The notes under the pieces were generated by a model. That model searched no databases, had not been told where the DNA came from, and saw only the letters and a program-made list of their open reading frames with translations. Positions 59,261-64,000 of a stretch of 64,000 bases of DNA are shown here, piece after piece. Location: assembly GCA_022072055.1 (NCBI GenBank), contig JAJVIK010000011.1, positions 494,597 to 558,596 on the forward strand. The letters are read 5' to 3'. Each line of letters begins with the position of its first letter. Positions within the stretch are counted from its first letter, which is position 1. A program made the translations under genes and the position numbers. The stretch comes from a bacterium. GTDB taxonomy: Bacteria; Hinthialibacterota; Hinthialibacteria; OLB16.

Positions 59261-61357
59261 TCACCGAAGCAGATCGAAGAGGTTGTTGAAATCATCGGTC
59301 CAGGTTTCAAGGGGACGCAGCGCGGAGGAAGGGCGCGCAGCGGCTCCGGCAAGGGGTGGGGTCTCGAAGAGCTCCTGTCCGCGAGCCAGAATCATCCAGG
59401 TGGAATGCCAGGTCCCTTCTTCATCCGCTGGGGTCTCCACAAGACCCCAATCGAACCCCAGCTCCTCCCCCAAGGCGCGAATCAGCGGTGCGAAGTCGAG
59501 ACGTCGGTTGGTGATGTCCACCGCGAGGACCCCCTCCTCGGTCAGGTGGGAAATGTAGACCGCGAACGCCTCGCGGGTGATCAGGTGGACCGGCACCGCG
59601 CCGCCGCTGAAGGCATCCGCCACAATCAGGTCATAACCCTGGGAGCCGTTTTCGGAGAGCTCCCGCTCCAAGAGCAGGCGAGCATCCCCTTCCGCGATCT
59701 CAATCCGCGCAGGCGAGTCCGATAGAAAGCGGAACCACCCGCCCTCGCCGCGCGCGAGTCGAATCACTTCCGGGTGGATCTCATAAAAGCGAAACCTGTC
59801 TTCAGGTCGGCCATACGCCGCGACCGTTCCAATCCCAAGACCAATCACTCCGACATCGAGGGTCGCCCTCCGAGCTTTCATCGCCTCGAATAGGAGACCG
59901 CAACCGCTCTTCGGAGAGTGGTAGCCCGTGGGGAGAGCGCGCCTCTCCGGCGAGGCATACTGGAAACCGTGTCGTGTGGCGCCATGAGCAAACACATAGT
60001 GGTGTCGCTTCGGCTCGGCGGGTGTCTTCTCCAGAACCCGGACCACTCCATGAAAACCACGTGATTGAAAGACCGCCACGCGGGTCACTTGCCCTTCGTA
60101 AAACCAGAAAAAGGCAACCAGTGTGCCGGTCCAGCCGCCGAGACCTAGCAGCGCCAGCGGGGAATACCATCTGTCGGAGAAAATGGATCCGCGTTCAGAG
60201 GCCAGCACAACGAGCAGAAGCACCCAGGTTGAAATCACCGCGAGGTCAAACTCCCAATAGTTCGTAAAGACCAGCGGGGCGGCCAGGTTGACAAAGACCC
60301 CACCCAACGCGCCCCCACCGGCCACCGCCAGGTAAAAGGAAGTGAGATGCTCGCATGCCGGTCTGACACGATAGAGTTCTCCATGACACACCACACACGC
60401 GACAAGCAGGAACAGGCAGTGGAAAGCGATTCCCTCTAGGAGGTGAAGCGTCGCCCCTTTTAGGAGGGCGTTTACCAGCACGAGAGTGGACAAGCCCAAC
60501 AGGGGAACCGCAACGCGCCGGGAATAAGCCCGATCCCCCGAAAAAGTGATCACAAACGAAATCAGGTATATTGAAAGCGGGAGCACCCACAGGAACGGAA
60601 TCACCGCGATGTCCTGGCACAGACGGTTTGTGGTGGCGAGGAGCAGAACCGAGGCGCAGCCAGGGAGTGCCCACCAGAACATCCGACGGATCCGAGAAAC
60701 CGGATTTGATGAAAATGGATTCTCCCTATTGAGGCGCTCAGAAACCGGTGGGGCTTCAACCAAGCGCTGCTTCCCCGCCAGCCACGCCATCCCCACGGTG
60801 AAACAGAGGTATCCCGAGGCCCACGCCCAAGCCTCCGCGCGCAAACCGAGGTGCGGCTGAATGAAAGTGGGGTACGCGAGCAGCGCAAGCAGCGAGCCGG
60901 CGTCGCTGACCGCGTAAAGCGGATACGGGTTCCGCCCGGGATACGAGCGGCTGTACCAGGCTTGAAGAAGCGGAGCGGTGGTGGAGAGCGCGAGGAACGG
61001 GAGTCCCACGCTTGCGGCAAGGATGAAGAGGATCTCCCAAACGGGATTGCCGGTCGGTTTCCAGGAATCATTCGCGAGCAGGGGCGACTTCCAGGACAGG
61101 GAGGCCGCGAACAAGGTTGCCACGGAGACGAGAAGGAGGCATCGATGAAGCAACCTCTGTGGGCGAGGGCGCAGCCTCGACGCCACCAGGTGGGCGTAGG
61201 CGTAACCCGCAAGTAGCGCCACCTGAAAGAACAACAGCGCCGCCGACCACACCGCCGGGGAACCTCCAAACCAGGGGAGGATGTGGCGTGTGGCCAGCGG
61301 CTGGACCTCGAACAGCAGGAACGCCGAAAGGAAGGAGAGCAGGGGGTAAAGGGCCAT
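59261..61357 (-). CDS. Fused MFS-like/spermidine-synthase-like membrane protein
   Basis: A 698-residue protein. The N-terminal half has about 12 hydrophobic helices, starting LLSFLSAFLLFEVQPLATRHILPWFGGSPAVWSAALLFFQ. The C-terminal half is a spermidine-synthase-type methyltransferase fold, with VGVIGLGIGTVAAYG near residue 490 and GYDLIVADAFSGGAVPVHL near 560. Fusions of this kind are common in GC-rich and candidate-phylum genomes, but their substrate is unproven. The ATG at 61357 is preferred to the TTG directly upstream. It is divergent from the phosphatase gene. Confidence 0.85.
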   Translation of the reverse strand: MALYPLLSFLSAFLLFEVQPLATRHILPWFGGSPAVWSAALLFFQVALLAGYAYAHLVASRLRPRPQRLLHRCLLLVSVATLFAASLSWKSPLLANDSWKPTGNPVWEILFILAASVGLPFLALSTTAPLLQAWYSRSYPGRNPYPLYAVSDAGSLLALLAYPTFIQPHLGLRAEAWAWASGYLCFTVGMAWLAGKQRLVEAPPVSERLNRENPFSSNPVSRIRRMFWWALPGCASVLLLATTNRLCQDIAVIPFLWVLPLSIYLISFVITFSGDRAYSRRVAVPLLGLSTLVLVNALLKGATLHLLEGIAFHCLFLLVACVVCHGELYRVRPACEHLTSFYLAVAGGGALGGVFVNLAAPLVFTNYWEFDLAVISTWVLLLVVLASERGSIFSDRWYSPLALLGLGGWTGTLVAFFWFYEGQVTRVAVFQSRGFHGVVRVLEKTPAEPKRHHYVFAHGATRHGFQYASPERRALPTGYHSPKSGCGLLFEAMKARRATLDVGVIGLGIGTVAAYGRPEDRFRFYEIHPEVIRLARGEGGWFRFLSDSPARIEIAEGDARLLLERELSENGSQGYDLIVADAFSGGAVPVHLITREAFAVYISHLTEEGVLAVDITNRRLDFAPLIRALGEELGFDWGLVETPADEEGTWHSTWMILARGQELFETPPLAGAAARPSSALRPLETWTDDFNNLFDLLR

Positions 61358-61486
61358 CAACGATTAACGGTCCGCCGCGAGCATCCGCTTGCCAAGGGAT
61401 CGAACCCTCATGGGTTGTCTGGAAACGAGATTGACAATAAGGTGAAGCCCACGGGGATACAACCGATTCGCGGAGGAGGTGGATTG

Positions 61487-62818
61487 ATGTTTGGACAGCG
61501 CGCGCGGGGATATCTCCCGCCTTTCGTGTTCCTGGCGTGTCTGTGTCTGTCCGCTGCCGCGGCGCCGGCGCAGGATCAAGGTGAGGATCCGGCGCGGGTT
61601 CCGACTCGAATCGTGTTGACCTGGTCGGGCGACCCCTCCACTACTCAAGCGGTCACTTGGCGGACCGAGGAAGAGGTCCCCGATCCGCGCGCGCAGATCG
61701 CCCTGCTTGCCGGAGACCCGAAGTCCGTGGAGAGCGCCACGCCGGTGATGGCAACATCCCAGCAGATCATCACCGAAGGGAGTGCGACGGCTTGGTATCA
61801 CTCAGTCACCTTCCAAGGGCTGAAGCCCAAGACGGATTACTGTTATCGCGTGGGAAGCGATTCCGCCTGGAGCGAGTGGAGCTTCTTCCGAACCGCGAAT
61901 GACAAGCCGGAGCCGTTCAGGTTCATCTATGTCGGCGACGCCCAGAACCGAGTCAAGTCGATGTGGTCGCGGACCATCCGGAAGGCATTCAGCCAGACTC
62001 AGGACGTACGGTTCGTGTTGCACGCCGGGGACCTCATCAATCGTGCCGAGGCGGATTGGGAATGGGGGGAGTGGTGCTATTCACTTGGGTTCATCGCCTC
62101 CACGATCCCGCAGGTGGTGACCCCGGGAAACCACGAGTATGCCTCGGAGGAGATCGCCGAGGGTTCAAGGCGGTACTGGCTTTCACGATTCTGGCGGCCT
62201 CAGTTTGAGCTCCCGCTGAATGGCCCGCAGGGGCGCGAGGACCTGCGCGAGGCGGCGTACACCTTCGACTTCCAAGGAGTCCGCTTCGTTTCGCTGGACT
62301 CGAATCATGAGGCGGATTTCGAACAGGCCGCTTGGTTGGACCGCGTGCTCACCGGGAATCCCAATCCCTGGACGATTGTCGCCCATCACCATCCCATTTA
62401 CTCGACCGGCAACAAGCGGGATAACCCGGAATTGCGCGCCATGCTTCTGCCGATCTACGACAGGCGCCATGTGGACCTGGTGCTTACCGGCCACGACCAC
62501 TCCTATGGTCGCTCGCACAAGATGGCCGCCGACAGGATCGTGGCGCCCGATGACCCAGGAACTCTTTATGTTGTCTCCATCAGCGGTCCGAAGATGTACC
62601 CGCTTAATCCCGACCGAGAGGCGATCATGGCGGAGATGATCGCGGATACTCAGCTCTATCAGGTGATCGAGGTTGAGGGCGACACATTGCGCTACCGCTG
62701 CCATTCGGCGGATGGCGCGCTTCGGGATGCTTTCGAGCTGCACAAGCGGCCCGATGGTTCGACCACCTACCTCAACCAAGCTTCCCAGGACCAGCCAAAC
62801 GTTGTCGAGACCCGATGA
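61487..62818 (+). CDS. Secreted purple acid phosphatase-like metallophosphoesterase
   Basis: A 443-residue exported protein with a signal peptide (LPPFVFLACLCLSAAAAPAQ). An N-terminal fibronectin-like domain (about 38-135; RIVLTWSGDPSTTQAVTWRT) precedes the catalytic domain. Metal ligands follow the purple acid phosphatase order: GDAQN, LHAGDLINRAE, PGNHEY, VAHHHPIYS and LTGHDHSYGRSH. It would release phosphate from monoesters outside the cytoplasm. The ATG at 61487 has a strong GGAGGAGG site. Divergent from the MFS/spermidine-synthase-like gene. Confidence 0.9.
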   Translation: MFGQRARGYLPPFVFLACLCLSAAAAPAQDQGEDPARVPTRIVLTWSGDPSTTQAVTWRTEEEVPDPRAQIALLAGDPKSVESATPVMATSQQIITEGSATAWYHSVTFQGLKPKTDYCYRVGSDSAWSEWSFFRTANDKPEPFRFIYVGDAQNRVKSMWSRTIRKAFSQTQDVRFVLHAGDLINRAEADWEWGEWCYSLGFIASTIPQVVTPGNHEYASEEIAEGSRRYWLSRFWRPQFELPLNGPQGREDLREAAYTFDFQGVRFVSLDSNHEADFEQAAWLDRVLTGNPNPWTIVAHHHPIYSTGNKRDNPELRAMLLPIYDRRHVDLVLTGHDHSYGRSHKMAADRIVAPDDPGTLYVVSISGPKMYPLNPDREAIMAEMIADTQLYQVIEVEGDTLRYRCHSADGALRDAFELHKRPDGSTTYLNQASQDQPNVVETR

Positions 62819-62837
62819 TTCAGGCCGGGTGTCGGTC

Positions 62838-62866
62838 TTGACACTCTGCTTGGGAAGCGATGAACT
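62838..62866 (+). promoter_or_regulatory. Possible promoter of tRNA-Ala(TGC)
   Basis: TTGACA (62838-62843) is a perfect -35; TGAACT (62861-62866), 17 bases on, is a weak -10 (three of six). It would leave about 33 bases before the tRNA. Confidence 0.4.
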
Positions 62867-62905
62867 TCCGATCGTGAAATAGCCGTGTCCCAGGTGTTAA
62901 GGCAT

Positions 62906-62981
62906 GGGGCTGTAGCTCAGCTGGGAGAGCGCGGGCTTTGCAAGCCTGAGGTCAGGGGTTCGATCCCCCTCAGCTCCACCA
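62906..62981 (+). tRNA. tRNA-Ala (anticodon TGC)
   Basis: A 76-base cloverleaf with encoded CCA. The acceptor stem GGGGCTG pairs with CAGCTCC, the anticodon loop TTTGCAA gives TGC, and the T-loop is TTCGATC in an AGGGG/CCCCT stem. It shares most of its sequence with the CGC isoacceptor at 32.7 kb, differing mainly in the anticodon arm. Confidence 0.97.
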
Positions 62982-63414
62982 TCGAATTCATTGGACTTAC
63001 ACCCCACTCTTCAGTTCCCGGATTCCACAAGTGGCCGAGACATCCGCCCAAATTGGGCTCTAATCAGCGAGTCTTCCGTCAAGCCAGGTTGCAGGAGAGG
63101 GTTCAGGGATTGGATGCCTTGGACGGTAGGATTGGGGTTTCTCGCGGGTCGAAGGGGAGTCGGGGTTAAGCCTTGTCCCCAGTCCACCCTCGATGACTTC
63201 CCTACCCTCCACGGTCAAGTTTGTTGGTCGGGCGTGAAGAGCCTTATCAGCCCCGGATGGTCGAGCTCGATATCGTGTCGCCTAGGTTCCCCTTAACCCA
63301 AGCCGGATGAACCGACTTGGGTGCGAGGTCTGGGTTCAGACATCCAGGCACAAGACTGCTGCGATCCAAGGATATTGAGGTCTGGAAGTTCTGGCATCCT
63401 TCCGCCAACACATC
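62982..63414. other. Intergenic region, no gene seen
   Basis: No open frame here shows a domain, ribosome binding site or coding bias. The only clear structure is a hairpin at 63296-63322 (ACCCAAG-CCGG pairing with CCG-CTTGGGT, one mismatch, loop ATGAA), which could end the LamG-like gene on the minus strand. Confidence 0.6.
63296..63322 (-). terminator. Possible terminator of the LamG-like gene
   Basis: ACCCAAGTCGG and CCGGCTTGGGT (minus strand) pair over 11 positions with one mismatch around TTCAT, 93 bases after the stop at 63415. No T-run follows. Confidence 0.35.
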
Positions 63415-64000
63415 TCAACGTCGGGTCACCTCCGCTGATTCGAGCACCGGTGTCACTCCCGGCACCCCCCTGGCGGAAGGTCCTCCCAACGCCGCAACCT
63501 CCTCGGCTGACATCGGGTAGTTTCTGAATTGAACCGCGCTGACATACCCGGTGACCCCGCCTTCCTCCCACCCCGCGAAAAGCAATAGCGGGCGCCCGCG
63601 ACTGCCGGGATAGCAGGCCCAGTGCCCATCGGTCGTGGTGGAAAGCCGATGAACTCCCACCCTTTCTCCATTGAGATAGGTCGTCAGCGTCGGCTCCGGG
63701 GCCGTGGACACCTCGACTGTGCAAACCAATCGATTCCAGATCCCTCGAGGGAACTCGCCGAAATAGGTTCCGTCCATCCCCATCCCACCATCACCTGAAA
63801 TCTCCAGTTCGGGAATGTTCCGATTGTGAGGATTCGCGTTATAGATCGGGATGAGCTGACCCTTTGTGGTCTCAGGCAAGAATAGGTCCATGATCAAGGT
63901 GTACTGGTTGACCCTCTGACCGCCTCCGTTGGCTGGAGCTCCAGAGAATAGCCGGTACCCGCAATCCATGTCGAAGTCGTTGAAACTCAACACGTTCTTA
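63415..64000 (-). CDS. LamG/concanavalin-like protein, 5' end outside the window
   Basis: The frame is open to the right edge, so only about the last 195 residues are seen. The pattern is that of a LamG/concanavalin A-like sandwich: QYTLIMDLFLPETTKGQLIPIYN, a glycine-rich turn with GGMGMDGTYFGEFPRG, then WNRLVCTVEV, TLTTYLNGERVGVHRL and VSAVQFRNYPMSAEEVAALGG. Such domains are usually part of longer secreted or surface proteins that bind glycans. The true start and any signal peptide lie beyond base 64000. Confidence 0.75.
   Translation of the reverse strand, partial: KNVLSFNDFDMDCGYRLFSGAPANGGGQRVNQYTLIMDLFLPETTKGQLIPIYNANPHNRNIPELEISGDGGMGMDGTYFGEFPRGIWNRLVCTVEVSTAPEPTLTTYLNGERVGVHRLSTTTDGHWACYPGSRGRPLLLFAGWEEGGVTGYVSAVQFRNYPMSAEEVAALGGPSARGVPGVTPVLESAEVTRR

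Noticed and set aside
62885-63169. A plus-strand frame with [19 protein letters not shown]
   Set aside because: It is the translation of the tRNA-Ala gene, a well-known annotation artefact.
63293-63724. Minus-strand frame overlapping the LamG-like gene
   Set aside because: It is out of frame with the LamG-like coding sequence and shows no domain.

Overview
The window is about 60% GC, densely coded bacterial chromosome with genes on both strands. There is no rRNA, phage, transposase or CRISPR array. Long secreted proteins with Thr/Pro-rich linkers, several sulfatases, a dockerin-like motif, a set of minor pseudopilins, cytochrome/beta-propeller proteins and a YfhO-like membrane protein point to an uncultured Gram-negative lineage of the PVC/candidate-phylum type (Sumerlaeota-, Hydrogenedentota- or Omnitrophota-like). 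The sequence alone does not settle the phylum.

Layout. 1-4.6 kb: glyA, preceded by a well-formed ZTP (pfl) riboswitch and its own promoter; a small membrane protein; then a DMT-like membrane protein, a PaaK-type adenylate-forming enzyme and a LolD-type ATPase in one tight operon. 4.6-9.9 kb: a DUF192 lipoprotein coupled to a large YncE-like/di-heme cytochrome protein, then a PQQ-like beta-propeller. 10-14.3 kb: an aldehyde dehydrogenase, a protein made of a duplicated unknown domain, a DUF2283 protein and an iron alcohol dehydrogenase in one overlapping operon, followed by a MazEF-type toxin-antitoxin pair. 14.4-32.6 kb: envelope and glycan functions (YfhO-like protein, FG-GAP-like secreted protein, AAA/DUF4143 ATPase, WecA/MraY-type transferase, a 1,400-residue beta-helix protein, ManA, a glycosyltransferase, two overlapping sulfatases, a Wzx-type flippase). 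32.66 kb: tRNA-Ala(CGC). 32.8-38.9 kb: a minus-strand operon that reads endonuclease III-like, small protein, degenerate M24, lysozyme-like, solute-binding protein, fused ABC permease, with no ATPase. 39-50.3 kb: a lipase-like lipoprotein and a gspH-I-J-K operon whose I, J and K members carry calcium-binding (thrombospondin type 3-like) repeats. 50.4-55.2 kb: a His/Cys-rich secreted protein behind a sigma-54-like site, a highly structured intergenic region, and a DevBCA/MacAB-like exporter. 55.2-64 kb: M20 peptidase, Gfo/Idh/MocA oxidoreductase, an unknown conserved protein, a DapA-family protein, a fused MFS/spermidine-synthase-like protein, a purple acid phosphatase-like protein, tRNA-Ala(TGC), and the 3' part of a LamG-like gene running off the right edge.

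How the genes fit together. Much of the window makes, exports or modifies cell-surface polymers. WecA-like transferase, ManA, glycosyltransferase and flippase suit polysaccharide synthesis, while the sulfatases suit breakdown of sulfated glycans. The pseudopilin operon suits a type II secretion machine whose core lies elsewhere. The most notable items are the glyA ZTP riboswitch, the calcium-repeat pseudopilins with a lamin-tail-like insertion in GspK, the structured RNA region ahead of the exporter operon, and the duplicated-domain protein inside the aldehyde/alcohol dehydrogenase operon. Functions are assigned by motif recognition; no database search was run.
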